Of a DNA stretch of 64,000 nt, positions 52,130-60,833 are shown piece by piece. This DNA comes from Myxococcales bacterium (GTDB taxonomy: Bacteria; Myxococcota_A; Polyangia; Nannocystales; Nannocystaceae), in NCBI GenBank assembly GCA_020633315.1, contig JACKDV010000001.1, positions 124,001-188,000 on the forward strand, read 5' to 3'. The translations under genes were made by a program, and so were the position numbers. The notes under the pieces are model-generated. The model had not been told where the DNA came from, made no database searches, and saw only the letters and a program-made list of their open reading frames with translations. The number at the start of each line of letters is the position of its first letter. Within the stretch, counting starts at the first letter, position 1.

Positions 52130-53500
52130 ATGAAGGAGCTACCCAAGGACTACGCGCTGCGCACCATCGGTGATGGCGGCAAGCGGATCTGGATGTACCC
52201 CGAGCGTCCGAAGGGGCGATTCATGCGCTGGCGTACGCTGGCCCATGCAGTGCTGCTTTCGCTGCTGTTGGTGCTCCCCTGGATCGACGTGGGGGGGCAC
52301 CCCGGCATCCACATCGACATCCCCGGGCGCCGCATCCACTTCCTGGGACTGACCCTGTTCGCCACCGACGGGTCCTACTTGTTGTTCCTCTTTGGTTTCA
52401 TCGTGTTCAGCGTGTTCCTCTTCACCGCGCTGTTCGGTCGGGCCTGGTGCGGCTGGGCCTGTCCGCAGACGGTGTTCATGGAGACGGTGATCCGACCGAT
52501 CGAGCGGCTGGTGGAGGGCACCCCCACCCAGCGGCGCAAGCTCGACAAGGGGCCGTGGAACGCCAACAAGATCGTCCGCAAGGGGATCAAGCTGCTGCTG
52601 CTGCTGGTGATCTCGGGCGCGCTGGGCACCACCTTCACCGCCTACTTCCTGGGGCGCGACGGGGTGCTCGAGGCTCAGCTCCACCCCTCGGCCCACCCGG
52701 CGGGCACCTTCACCTTCCTGTTCCTCACCGCGATCACCTTCTTCGACTTCGCGTGGTTCCGCGAGCAGACCTGCCTGGTGGTGTGCCCCTATGGGCGCTT
52801 CCAGTCGGTGCTGCTCGATGCCAACTCGCTGCTGGTGGCCTACGACGAGCCGCGGGGCGAGCCTCGCGGCAAGAAGACCGACCCCAACGCGGGCGACTGC
52901 GTGGACTGCAAGCGCTGCCTGACCGTGTGCCCCACCGGCATCGACATCCGGCGCGGCACCCAGCTCGAGTGCGTGCAGTGCATGGCCTGCATCGACGCCT
53001 GTGACGACATCATGGGGAAGCTGGGCCGCAAGCCCGGGCTGATCCGCTTCTCCACCGAGAACGCCATCGCCGGCGAGCCCACCAAGATCGTCCGCCCGCG
53101 GGTGGTCGTGTATGCGCTGGGCCTGGTGGGCGTGCTCGTGGCCTTCGCCGTCACCCTCAGCCACCGCGAGCCGGTGGAGCTGCGGCTCACCCGGCAGCCG
53201 GGCGTGCCCTACATGTCCCTGCCCGACGGGCGGGTGCAGAACCCCATGCGCCTGCGGATCGCCAACAAGGGCACCGAGGCGCGCTCCTTCGAGGTCGACG
53301 TGGTGTCGCCCCCCGATCTCGAGCTGGTGGCGCCCACACCCTTCGTGGTGGGTCCCGACAAGGTCGAGCACATGCCGGTGTTCGTGCTGCGTCAGCCCTG
53401 GGACGGTGGCCCGCGCACCGACTTCACCCTGCGGATCCACGACGACAAGGGCTTCACCAAGGACGTCGAGGGCGAGCTCATGCAAGGAGCGGGCAAGTGA
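52130..53500 (+). CDS. ccoG: Cytochrome oxidase accessory protein CcoG (polyferredoxin)
   Basis: 456 residues. The membrane anchor (LAHAVLLSLLLVLPWID) and further helices include the conserved FGRAWCGWACPQTVFMETV. Two 4Fe-4S sites follow, in DCVDCKRCLTVCPTGIDIR and LECVQCMACIDACDDIMG; the C-terminal periplasmic part is a beta-sandwich. CcoG/RdxA/FixG is thought to reduce copper for CcoI-CcoA delivery to the oxidase. It overlaps the next gene by four bases (GTGA). Confidence 0.95.
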   Translation: MKELPKDYALRTIGDGGKRIWMYPERPKGRFMRWRTLAHAVLLSLLLVLPWIDVGGHPGIHIDIPGRRIHFLGLTLFATDGSYLLFLFGFIVFSVFLFTALFGRAWCGWACPQTVFMETVIRPIERLVEGTPTQRRKLDKGPWNANKIVRKGIKLLLLLVISGALGTTFTAYFLGRDGVLEAQLHPSAHPAGTFTFLFLTAITFFDFAWFREQTCLVVCPYGRFQSVLLDANSLLVAYDEPRGEPRGKKTDPNAGDCVDCKRCLTVCPTGIDIRRGTQLECVQCMACIDACDDIMGKLGRKPGLIRFSTENAIAGEPTKIVRPRVVVYALGLVGVLVAFAVTLSHREPVELRLTRQPGVPYMSLPDGRVQNPMRLRIANKGTEARSFEVDVVSPPDLELVAPTPFVVGPDKVEHMPVFVLRQPWDGGPRTDFTLRIHDDKGFTKDVEGELMQGAGK

Positions 53501-53979
53501 GGGTCTCGCGTAGCCCCTGGCCGTGGGGCATCGGCATCGGCCTGGGCGTGGTCGTGGTGGCCAACGCCATCATGATCCACATCGCGCTCTCGCATCCTTC
53601 GGCTCCCGCCGCGGCCGATCACTACGCCGAGTCGCAGCGCTGGAGCGAGGTGCAGGCCGAGCGCCAGCGCGCCCAGGAGCTGGGCTGGACGGTCGAGCTG
53701 CGGCCGTGCGCCCAGCTCGACGCGAGCGGCTGCGCGCTGCGCCTGGAGGTCCGCGACGCCCAGGGGGAGGTCGTGCCGGGGCTGCACGGGCGGGTGAGCG
53801 CCCAGCGGGCCGACGACGTCACCCTCGATCGCGATGCCGAGCTGGCCGAGATCTCCGCTGGTGAGTACGAGGGCACCCTCGCGCTGGCCCGGCCGGGGCT
53901 CTATGCGCTGTCGATCCGCCTCGAGGGCGGCCCGGCGCCGTGGGTGGACGAGCGACGGATCGAGGTGGGCTCGCCATGA
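53497..53979 (+). CDS. ccoH: FixH/CcoH-like cbb3 assembly protein
   Basis: 160 residues. One N-terminal helix (WPWGIGIGLGVVVVANAIMIHI) and a periplasmic beta-sandwich ending in GEYEGTLALARPGLYALSI, the FixH/CcoH layout. The ligand-like YAESQRWSEVQAERQRAQELGWTV stretch is also typical. GTG 53497 overlaps the ccoG stop and its own TGA overlaps the safE start (ATGA), so the three are translated as a chain. Confidence 0.9.
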   Translation: MRVSRSPWPWGIGIGLGVVVVANAIMIHIALSHPSAPAAADHYAESQRWSEVQAERQRAQELGWTVELRPCAQLDASGCALRLEVRDAQGEVVPGLHGRVSAQRADDVTLDRDAELAEISAGEYEGTLALARPGLYALSIRLEGGPAPWVDERRIEVGSP

Positions 53980-54701
53980 GCTCGCTGGGCCTGGGCGCGG
54001 TGTTCCTCGCGAGCCTGCTGGGCTCGGTGCACTGCGTGGCCATGTGCGGGGGCTTTGCGGCCGTCGCCGCGGGCGGGGGCTCGCGGTGGCCGGTGCTCGC
54101 CTACCAGCTCGGCCGCTTGCTCGGCTACCTGGGGCTCGGTGTGGCCGCGGGCCTGCTGGGAGCCAGCCTCGACCTCGCCGGGGAGTCGCTGATGGGCCTG
54201 CAGCGGATCGCGGGCGTGCTCACCGGGATCGCCCTGGTGGTGATGGCCGTGGTCTCGCTGATGCCGGGGCGCAAGGGCGTCGACCCGTCGTTGGTCTCGC
54301 TCGGCACCGGCCCCGCCAAGGCGGGTACGCTGCGTCGGCTGTGGCTCGGCGGGCTGCGCCGGGGGGGCGTCACCGGATCGCTGGTGGTGGGCCTGGGCTC
54401 GGCGCTGCTGCCCTGCGGCTGGCTGTGGGGCTACGTGCTGGTCGCGGCCTCCACCGGCAGCTCGGCCGCGGGGGCCGTGGTGATGGCGGCCTTCTGGGCC
54501 GGCGCCCTGCCGGCCCTGCTGTCGGTGGGCATGCTCGCCGGCTGGCTGCGGCAGCGCCTCGGCCCGCGGGCGCCTCGACTGGTGGCGGGCGTGATGCTGG
54601 TGCTCGGCGTGCTCGCGCTCGTCGGCAAGCTCGGTCCGGCGCCCACCGCCGCGCCCGACGACTCCGGGGAGCCGGGGGCCCACTCCTGCCACCACTCCTG
54701 A
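53976..54701 (+). CDS. SafE/UreH-type membrane protein, cbb3-associated
   Basis: 241 residues with six membrane helices and the motifs GSVHCVAMCGGF (His/Cys pair) and SALLPCGWLWGY, each in a half of the protein. This is the sulfite-exporter TauE/SafE-like protein that occurs in cbb3 loci between ccoH and ccoI, presumed to handle copper through the paired cysteines. The C-terminus has a second His-rich end (AHSCHHS). ATG 53976 overlaps the fixH stop by four bases. Confidence 0.88.
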   Translation: MSSLGLGAVFLASLLGSVHCVAMCGGFAAVAAGGGSRWPVLAYQLGRLLGYLGLGVAAGLLGASLDLAGESLMGLQRIAGVLTGIALVVMAVVSLMPGRKGVDPSLVSLGTGPAKAGTLRRLWLGGLRRGGVTGSLVVGLGSALLPCGWLWGYVLVAASTGSSAAGAVVMAAFWAGALPALLSVGMLAGWLRQRLGPRAPRLVAGVMLVLGVLALVGKLGPAPTAAPDDSGEPGAHSCHHS

Positions 54702-54705
54702 GACC

Positions 54706-57174
54706 ATGAGCCAGACCGTCCCCTGCGTGCACTGTGGCCTGCCTGCGCCCGCACGGGACGACGGCGCGCCCAGCTTCTGCTGCGCGGGGTGCCGCACCGT
54801 CCATGGCCTGCTGCACGACGCCGGGCTCGGCGACTACTACGACCTGCGCTCGAGCCTCGAGGCTCCGCCCTCCGGGCACCCGGCCGCGCCCGCGGGGCAG
54901 GAGCTGCACGCTCGCTACGCCCACCTCGACGATCCCGAGCTGGCCCGCGTGCACGGCATGGCGCCGGGGCGAGCCACCCTCGAGCTCGCCGGGCTGCACT
55001 GTGCCGCCTGCGTGTGGGTGCTCGAGCGCCTGCCCCGGTTGCTGCCCGGCGTGAGCTCGGCGCGGGTCGACTACGGGCGGGGACGGATCCATCTGCAGTG
55101 GGATCCCGAGCAGGTCTCGCTGTCCACCCTGGCCGCCACCCTCGATCGCCTGGGCTATCCGCCGCGGCTGCGCACCGAGGACGCCGACGCCGAGCGAGCC
55201 CGTCGCACGCGATCCGAGCTGTGGCGCCTGGCCGTCACGGGGGCGCTCACCGGAAACGTGATGCTGCTGACCTTCGCCCTCTACGGCGGGGCCTCGGACG
55301 CGGACGCCACCATGGCTCGCTTCATGGAGCTGCTCAGCCTGCTGCTGGCCGTGCCCGCGGTGGCCTGGGGGGCGCTGCCCTTCTACCGGGGGGCATGGTC
55401 CGGGCTGCGGGCGGGCGTGCTGCACATGGACCTGCCGATCTCGCTGGGCATCATCGCCGGCTTCTCGGCCTCGGCCGTCGCCACCCTCACCGGCACCGGC
55501 GAGCCCTACTACGACTCGGTCACCGCCCTGGTGTTCCTGCTGCTGGTGGGTCGCTTCGTGCAGCAGCGCGGGCAGCAGCGCGTGGCCACGCGCGGAGAGC
55601 TGTGGCAAGGGCTGGTGCCGGGGATGGCCGAGCGCCGGCAGGGCGACGAGTGGGTCCAGGTCTACGCCACCGCGCTGCGCCCCGGCGATCGCCTGCGGGT
55701 CCGCACCGGCGAGCGCATGGCCGCCGACGGCCACGTACGGGAGGGCAGGGGGCACGTGGACCTCTCCATGCTCACCGGCGAGTCCCGGCCCGAGCCGGTG
55801 GCGCCCGGGCGACGGGTGCTCGCCGGATCGATCAACACCGGGCCTCCGCTGGAGATCGAGGTCGAGGCGGTGGGCTCGGCCACGCGCCTCGGCCAGGTGG
55901 TCGAGCGACTCGGCTCCGCCGACGCCGAGCGGGCCCCCGTGGCCCGCATGGCCGATCGACTCGCCGGGTGGTTCGTGGCCACCGTCATCGGCCTTTCGGT
56001 GGTCGGCGGCATCACGTGGTGGCTGCATGCCGGTCCCACCCGCGCCTTCGAGGTCGTGGTCTCGCTGCTGGTGGTCTCGTGTCCCTGTGCGCTGGGCCTG
56101 GCGACGCCGCTGGCCCTCACCGTGGCGCGGGGCCGGGCCGCACGGGCCGGCTTCGTGGTGCGCTCCACCGCCGCGCTCGAGGCCCTCGCCAGCGCACGGC
56201 GGGTGGTGCTCGACAAGACCGGCACCGTCACCGAGGGAGCCGTGCGCGTGGTGGATCCCGGCGAGCCCGGCCACGCCGAGGCCCTGCGCCTGGCGGCGGT
56301 GCTCGAGCGAGACGCCCGGCACCCGCTGGCCGACGCGCTGCGCCGCTGGGGGCGAGAGGATGGCGGTGACGATCGCGATCCTCCCACCGACGTCGTCGAG
56401 CACCCCGGGCGCGGCGTGGAGGGCCGGGTGGGGGAGCACCGGCTGCGCGTGGGCAGCCCGCGGTGGATCGAGCCCCCGGCTTCGCATCGCTCACGCCTCG
56501 AGGAGCTGCTCGCGCGCGGGCTCACCCCCGTGGTGATCGAGGTCGACGGCGAGGTGGCGGCGGTGATCGGCCTGGGCGATCGCCTCCGCCCCGAGGCCGC
56601 CGAGGTCGTCCGCCGCCTGCGGGCCCACGGCTACTCGGTGGGCCTGCGCAGCGGCGATCATCCGCGAATCGTGCGGGCCGTCGCCGATGCGCTGGGCATC
56701 GACGACGCGCGGGGAGGGCTCGCGCCCGAGGACAAGGCCGCCGAGATCTCTGGCGATCTCAGCTGTGTGATGGTCGGCGACGGGATCAACGACGCTCTGG
56801 CGTTGCGCACCGCTGCCGTGGGCGTGGCCGTGGGCGGCGGGGCCGAGGCTGCGCTGGCGGTGGCCGACGTATACCTGCAGCAGCCGGGCCTCGGCCCGCT
56901 GTGGGAGCTGCTTCGGGGGGCTCGTCGAGCTCGGGCCGTGGTACGGCGGAACCTCACCTTCTCGCTCGTCTACAACCTCTCGTTCGCCAGCCTGGCCCTC
57001 GCGGGGCTCGTGACCCCCCTGCTGGCCGCGATCCTCATGCCCCTGAGCTCGCTCACCGTGGTGTTGGGCTCGCTGTTGCAACGGAGCTACGCTGCAAGCA
57101 ACGGCAATGTTGGCGTATCGGCCGCGCAATCCCTGCGCACGATGAGCCCTGCCGTAGCGTCGGAAATGCAGTAG
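54706..57174 (+). CDS. ccoI: Copper-transporting P1B-type ATPase CcoI
   Basis: 822 residues. The N-terminal Cys-rich metal-binding domain (PCVHCGLPAP, FCCAGCRTVHGLL) is followed by an HMA-like domain with CAAC (LHCAACVWVLE). The membrane metal site is CPC (Cys459-Pro-Cys461 in SCPCALGLATP). The phosphorylation loop has Asp503 in DKTGTVTEG, and the hinge is MVGDGINDALAL. It exports or delivers copper to the cbb3 oxidase assembly path. Starts 4 bases after the safE stop. All catalytic motifs are intact. Confidence 0.96.
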   Translation: MSQTVPCVHCGLPAPARDDGAPSFCCAGCRTVHGLLHDAGLGDYYDLRSSLEAPPSGHPAAPAGQELHARYAHLDDPELARVHGMAPGRATLELAGLHCAACVWVLERLPRLLPGVSSARVDYGRGRIHLQWDPEQVSLSTLAATLDRLGYPPRLRTEDADAERARRTRSELWRLAVTGALTGNVMLLTFALYGGASDADATMARFMELLSLLLAVPAVAWGALPFYRGAWSGLRAGVLHMDLPISLGIIAGFSASAVATLTGTGEPYYDSVTALVFLLLVGRFVQQRGQQRVATRGELWQGLVPGMAERRQGDEWVQVYATALRPGDRLRVRTGERMAADGHVREGRGHVDLSMLTGESRPEPVAPGRRVLAGSINTGPPLEIEVEAVGSATRLGQVVERLGSADAERAPVARMADRLAGWFVATVIGLSVVGGITWWLHAGPTRAFEVVVSLLVVSCPCALGLATPLALTVARGRAARAGFVVRSTAALEALASARRVVLDKTGTVTEGAVRVVDPGEPGHAEALRLAAVLERDARHPLADALRRWGREDGGDDRDPPTDVVEHPGRGVEGRVGEHRLRVGSPRWIEPPASHRSRLEELLARGLTPVVIEVDGEVAAVIGLGDRLRPEAAEVVRRLRAHGYSVGLRSGDHPRIVRAVADALGIDDARGGLAPEDKAAEISGDLSCVMVGDGINDALALRTAAVGVAVGGGAEAALAVADVYLQQPGLGPLWELLRGARRARAVVRRNLTFSLVYNLSFASLALAGLVTPLLAAILMPLSSLTVVLGSLLQRSYAASNGNVGVSAAQSLRTMSPAVASEMQ

Positions 57175-57183
57175 AACATCGTT

Positions 57184-57205
57184 GCTCGCCGCGAGAATTG
57201 CGAGC
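57184..57205. other. Small hairpin between ccoI and cytochrome c
   Basis: GCTCGC and GCGAGC, ten bases apart, could form a 6-bp stem ten bases after the ccoI stop. It may end the ccoI message or affect cytochrome translation; evidence is slight. Confidence 0.25.
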
Positions 57206-57247
57206 GTCGTCACGGTCCCGGCAATCGGGACGGGAGCACGAGAACCA

Positions 57248-57625
57248 ATGAAGAGAATCGTCACCCTTTGCGCCCTGAGCTTCCTCGCCGCCGCCTGTGG
57301 TGGTGATGGTGGGGACGAGGGCAAGAGCAAGGCCGACCCGGCCGTCGTTGCCGAGGCGCAGAAGGTCTGGAAGGACAAGTGCGTCACTTGTCACGGCAAC
57401 ACCGGACACGGTGATGGACCGGGCGCCGCCGCGCTCAACCCCAAGCCGCGGACCTTCAAGGACCCCAAGTGGCAGACCTACACCAAGGACGATCGGATCG
57501 CGAAGGTCATCGTCGAGGGTGGGGTGTCGGTGGGCCTCTCCGAGGGCATGGCCCCCAACCCCGAGCTCAAGGACAAGCCCGAGGTCGTCGCCGAGCTCGT
57601 CAAGATCGTCCGCAGCTTCAAGTAG
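57248..57625 (+). CDS. Lipid-anchored class I cytochrome c
   Basis: 125 residues. Signal peptide with lipobox LAAAC (Cys19), Asp/Lys-rich linker, then a mono-haem cytochrome c with CVTCHGNTGHGDG (Cys45) and a later Met ligand, probably the one in SEGMAPNPELKDK. The lipid anchor ties it to a membrane where it can feed electrons to the cbb3 oxidase encoded just upstream. ATG 57248 is the start giving the signal peptide. Located 73 bases after ccoI. Confidence 0.9.
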   Translation: MKRIVTLCALSFLAAACGGDGGDEGKSKADPAVVAEAQKVWKDKCVTCHGNTGHGDGPGAAALNPKPRTFKDPKWQTYTKDDRIAKVIVEGGVSVGLSEGMAPNPELKDKPEVVAELVKIVRSFK

Positions 57626-57691
57626 TCGCCGATCCGTCTGGGAGCCGAGCCGGTCGGGGCCTCGTCCCCGGCCGGCTCGCGCATGTACGGC

Positions 57692-58276
57692 CTACGGGTT
57701 GGGCCACAGGCAGCGGTTGAACATGCCGCCGGCCACCGCGACGCACTCCATGCCATCGGGGCAGGTCTCTCCGTTGGCGCAGTCGACGATGCACTGGTCG
57801 CTCATCGGGCCCGCGCACACGGCCGGAGCGTCGCCCGTGGTGGGCTGCGGGCAGTCGCCGTCGTTCTCGCACGGCGAGGTGCAGGCGCTGTAGCCCATCG
57901 CGAAGTCGTAGCAGGCCATGTACGGCTCCTCGCACACGGGGTCGGCGTCGAATTGGCAGGGCGGGTAGAGCGGATCGCCGCTGCCTCCGCTGCTGCTCTC
58001 GCTGCCCTCCGTGTTGGGCCCGTCCGCGGTGCCCGTGTCGCCGGTGTCGGGCGGGCTGCTGGTGGTGTCGCCCGTGGTCTCGTCGGGCCCCGTCGACGTG
58101 CCGCCGCCGGTCATCGTCTGGGTGCTCGCGGTCGTCATCGTCATCGACGACGTGCTGCCGCTGCCGGTGCCCGTGCCGGAATCGTCCGAGCCACCTTCGG
58201 CGGCGGGGCCATCGTCGCCGCAGGCGGTGGACAGGGCGGTGGTGAGGGAGAGGATCAGGAGAAGCCGGAGGCGCAT
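57692..58276 (-). CDS. Cys-rich lipoprotein with Thr/Ser/Gly linker
   Basis: 194 residues. Signal peptide ends at lipobox LSTAC (Cys20), followed by about 75 residues almost only of Gly, Ser, Thr, Asp and Met (SGSTSSMTMTTAS), and a C-terminal domain of about 90 residues with ten cysteines (CQFDADPVCEEPYMACYDF, CENDGDCPQP). Such proteins are typical of large myxobacterial genomes; function unknown. It converges on the cytochrome gene. Confidence 0.8.
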   Translation of the reverse strand: MRLRLLLILSLTTALSTACGDDGPAAEGGSDDSGTGTGSGSTSSMTMTTASTQTMTGGGTSTGPDETTGDTTSSPPDTGDTGTADGPNTEGSESSSGGSGDPLYPPCQFDADPVCEEPYMACYDFAMGYSACTSPCENDGDCPQPTTGDAPAVCAGPMSDQCIVDCANGETCPDGMECVAVAGGMFNRCLWPNP

Positions 58277-58445
58277 GGCGGCAGGATACCGGAGCACGGG
58301 CTCGCAGATGCAATCGAGTTGGAGGAGGGGCGTAAACGCCTCTCGCTCCGGTCGACGCCGCGTGGGCCGTCGTCGGCCCCCTGGGCGATGGCACCGTTGC
58401 GCCACCGCCCAGGGAGTCGAATCGAAGGTCGTCGTCCCCTACGAC

Positions 58446-60587
58446 CTACTCGCAGTCGAGGTCGACCGCCTCGATCCAGCCGTTGACGATCGCGTTGCGC
58501 AGGGTGACGACCAGCTGGCCCGAGCCCCCGACATTGGCGTCGTTGGCCATCGCCACCCCATAGTAGCCATCGGGAAGCTCGACCAGCGCCGCCCGGAAGT
58601 TGTTGCCGTCGGCACCGTCCGACCACGCATACCGAGTGACGCCGTAGTTGTTCACGAAGAACGAGGGGGCAACCTGCGAGTATCGCCATCCGAGCACCTC
58701 GTTGGGGGCCGCCGGGTCGTGGAGATCATCGACCAGGCCGGACGAGAGGAGCTGCCCGTCGGAGAGCGCGGCCGCCCAGGCGGCGAACTCGATGGACGAC
58801 AGCCAGTAGCCGCCCGCGGCCTTGCAGCCCGGTGGCTCGGCCAACGAGGCGAGGGGCTTGCCGGGTCCCAGGTCCGCCTGGTTGAGGTAGCCCAGCGAGT
58901 AGCGGCGGCCGGCCGCGCTCCAGTGTCCGTTCGAGGGGCGGAACAGGGCGAGCTTGTCCTTGTAGTCTCCGCCGAAGTCGCCCACCAGCGGCACCAGGCT
59001 GCCCGAGCCCGCGACCTCGCCCTGGCCCCAGTACACGTCCGAGAAGTACACGATGCTGGCATCGCGGGCGTACCAGCGACCCGTGCTCGGGCGGAAGATC
59101 ATCAGCTCGTCGCTCCCGTTGCCGTCGGCGTCGCCCACCAGCGACACGTCGCCGGGGTTGCCCCACGCCAGGCCCGAGATCACGGTCGAGCCCGAGGCCA
59201 CGTCGCGGGCGAACCACTCTCCCGTGCTGGGCCGCCAGATCACCATCTCGTTCACCCCGTCGCCATCCACGTCGCCCAGGTGGGGGACGTCGCCCGAGGT
59301 GCCGAAGGTGATGCCCGAGAACAGGACCACGCCGTTGCGCTGCGCGCCGTACCACTTGCCGGTGGAGGGGCGCCACACCACCACGTCGTCCGCGGTGTTG
59401 CCCCCCACGTTCCCCACGAGCGGCACGTCGCCCGAGGTCCCGAAGTGGAGCCCGTCCATGAGCGTGAGCCCGCTGACGGCCTTGGCGTACCAGTCGCCCG
59501 TGTCGTCGCGGAAGATGATGTAGTCGTCGTGCCCGTCGGCGTTGACGTCACCCGTCAGCGGCACGTCTCCCTGGGAGGCGTCGCCGTAGCTGAGCCCGGA
59601 GGTGATGGTGGTGCCCTCGACGGTGCGGCTGTACCACTTGCCGTTGCTGGGTCGCCAGACCACCAGATCGTCGCGTCCGTCGTCGTCGATGTCGCCCGCC
59701 AGCGGGACGTCGCCGCTGGTGCCCCACGCGAGATCGCGGAAGTAGGGCGTGCTCGCGTAGGACTGCTTGTGATCGCAGGAGGGCTCCAGCTCCTCCGTGA
59801 ACAGCCCGTAGGGCATGTCGAGGCCGACGCCCGCGCTCACGCTCACCAGATCGAAGATCTCGTCCTGCATGTACTGCCCGAAGTAGGGCGCGAGGATCTC
59901 CTCGTACAGGAGCCCCTCCGTCGGGGTCACGCCCTGGAACTGCAGGTCGAACGCCGCTCCGGCGGTGGGATCGACGATGTACGGCATCATGTAGGCGATG
60001 ACCGAGAAGTTGCCGTTCGAGTAGGTAGGGACGCCGAAGTTCATCGGATCGATGCCGTCCTCGATGAAGGTGTCGCCCTGCTCGAGCCCCGAGCGATGCT
60101 GCAGGATGTCGCGGAAGGTCACCTGCGCCACGATCTGGGTCGACGCGGGCGAGGAGGGGTCGAGCACCAGGTCGCGCCAGGGCTCTGGGAAGTAGTCCAC
60201 GATGTAGCGGTCGAGCCACTCCTCCACGCTCGCCGAGGGATCCTGCTCGAACGCGCGCAGCAGCCCCACGGCGGACACGACCTTGATGGTGCTGCCCACG
60301 TTGAACGGCGTGGATCCATCCACCGACACGGGAGCGGGGGTATCCACGCCATCGGCCGCGAAGCCACCGCTGGCGACGGCCACCACCTCGCCCTCGCGGG
60401 CGATGGCGACCGAGTAGCCCTTCAGGCCGCCGAGGGCCTGGTGCACCGTGTCCTCGAAGCCTCCGACGTCGAAGGGGACCGGCTGGCAGATGTCCTCGGC
60501 GCTCGCGTGCTGGGGAGCGAGGCCCACCGCGAGCAGGGCCGCCGCAGCGAAGATGGAGTAGGTCTTGGGGGATTGGGGGTCGTACAT
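58446..60587 (-). CDS. Exported beta-lactamase-fold protein with inserted FG-GAP-like propeller
   Basis: 713 residues. Signal peptide to about residue 30 (AHASA-like cleavage in APQHASA). Residues 40-280 are the start of a class C beta-lactamase/serine hydrolase, with SxxK (Ser99-Thr-Ile-Lys102) and YxN (Tyr189-Ser-Asn191). From about 285 to 585 there are six repeats of about 47-49 residues, each with GDVPLxGDxDGDGxDDL and WRPSxGxWY, the FG-GAP/VCBS calcium-binding blade pattern. The beta-lactamase fold resumes at about 610 (GGYWLSSIEFAAWAAALSDG, ELPDGYYGVAMAN); the third motif (KTG/HxG) is not clear. ATG 60587 is preferred because GAGGAA precedes it. Confidence 0.8.
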   Translation of the reverse strand: MYDPQSPKTYSIFAAAALLAVGLAPQHASAEDICQPVPFDVGGFEDTVHQALGGLKGYSVAIAREGEVVAVASGGFAADGVDTPAPVSVDGSTPFNVGSTIKVVSAVGLLRAFEQDPSASVEEWLDRYIVDYFPEPWRDLVLDPSSPASTQIVAQVTFRDILQHRSGLEQGDTFIEDGIDPMNFGVPTYSNGNFSVIAYMMPYIVDPTAGAAFDLQFQGVTPTEGLLYEEILAPYFGQYMQDEIFDLVSVSAGVGLDMPYGLFTEELEPSCDHKQSYASTPYFRDLAWGTSGDVPLAGDIDDDGRDDLVVWRPSNGKWYSRTVEGTTITSGLSYGDASQGDVPLTGDVNADGHDDYIIFRDDTGDWYAKAVSGLTLMDGLHFGTSGDVPLVGNVGGNTADDVVVWRPSTGKWYGAQRNGVVLFSGITFGTSGDVPHLGDVDGDGVNEMVIWRPSTGEWFARDVASGSTVISGLAWGNPGDVSLVGDADGNGSDELMIFRPSTGRWYARDASIVYFSDVYWGQGEVAGSGSLVPLVGDFGGDYKDKLALFRPSNGHWSAAGRRYSLGYLNQADLGPGKPLASLAEPPGCKAAGGYWLSSIEFAAWAAALSDGQLLSSGLVDDLHDPAAPNEVLGWRYSQVAPSFFVNNYGVTRYAWSDGADGNNFRAALVELPDGYYGVAMANDANVGGSGQLVVTLRNAIVNGWIEAVDLDCE

Positions 60588-60833
60588 GGTTGATTTCCTC
60601 ATCAAGGCGTACGGCGGGCCCTCGCGTCGTTGGGGTGGCTGCCCTCGCGCCCACGGATCGTGCTCGGGTCCCTTCCACGGGGAGCGACGAGCACGATGCG
60701 TGACCACGGCGAGCGGCCGAGGGACCCATCGTGGCGAGGCGCAGGTCGCCTCGCCGCAGCATCCGTACCCGGAGTTAGTGTTGGGCCCGCGAGGGTTGAT
60801 CGGTCGCGGCCGAAGAATTTCCGCGAGGCCCGA
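60588..60833. other. Gap between beta-lactamase-like and kinase genes
   Basis: 246 bases on the minus strand between the end of the kinase gene (60834) and the start of the beta-lactamase-like gene (60587). I see no gene; the promoter of the latter must lie here. Confidence 0.3.

Noticed and set aside
58011..60593. A long plus-strand reading frame opposite the lipoprotein and beta-lactamase-like genes
   Set aside because: It spans two minus-strand genes with clear domains and has no recognisable features of its own.
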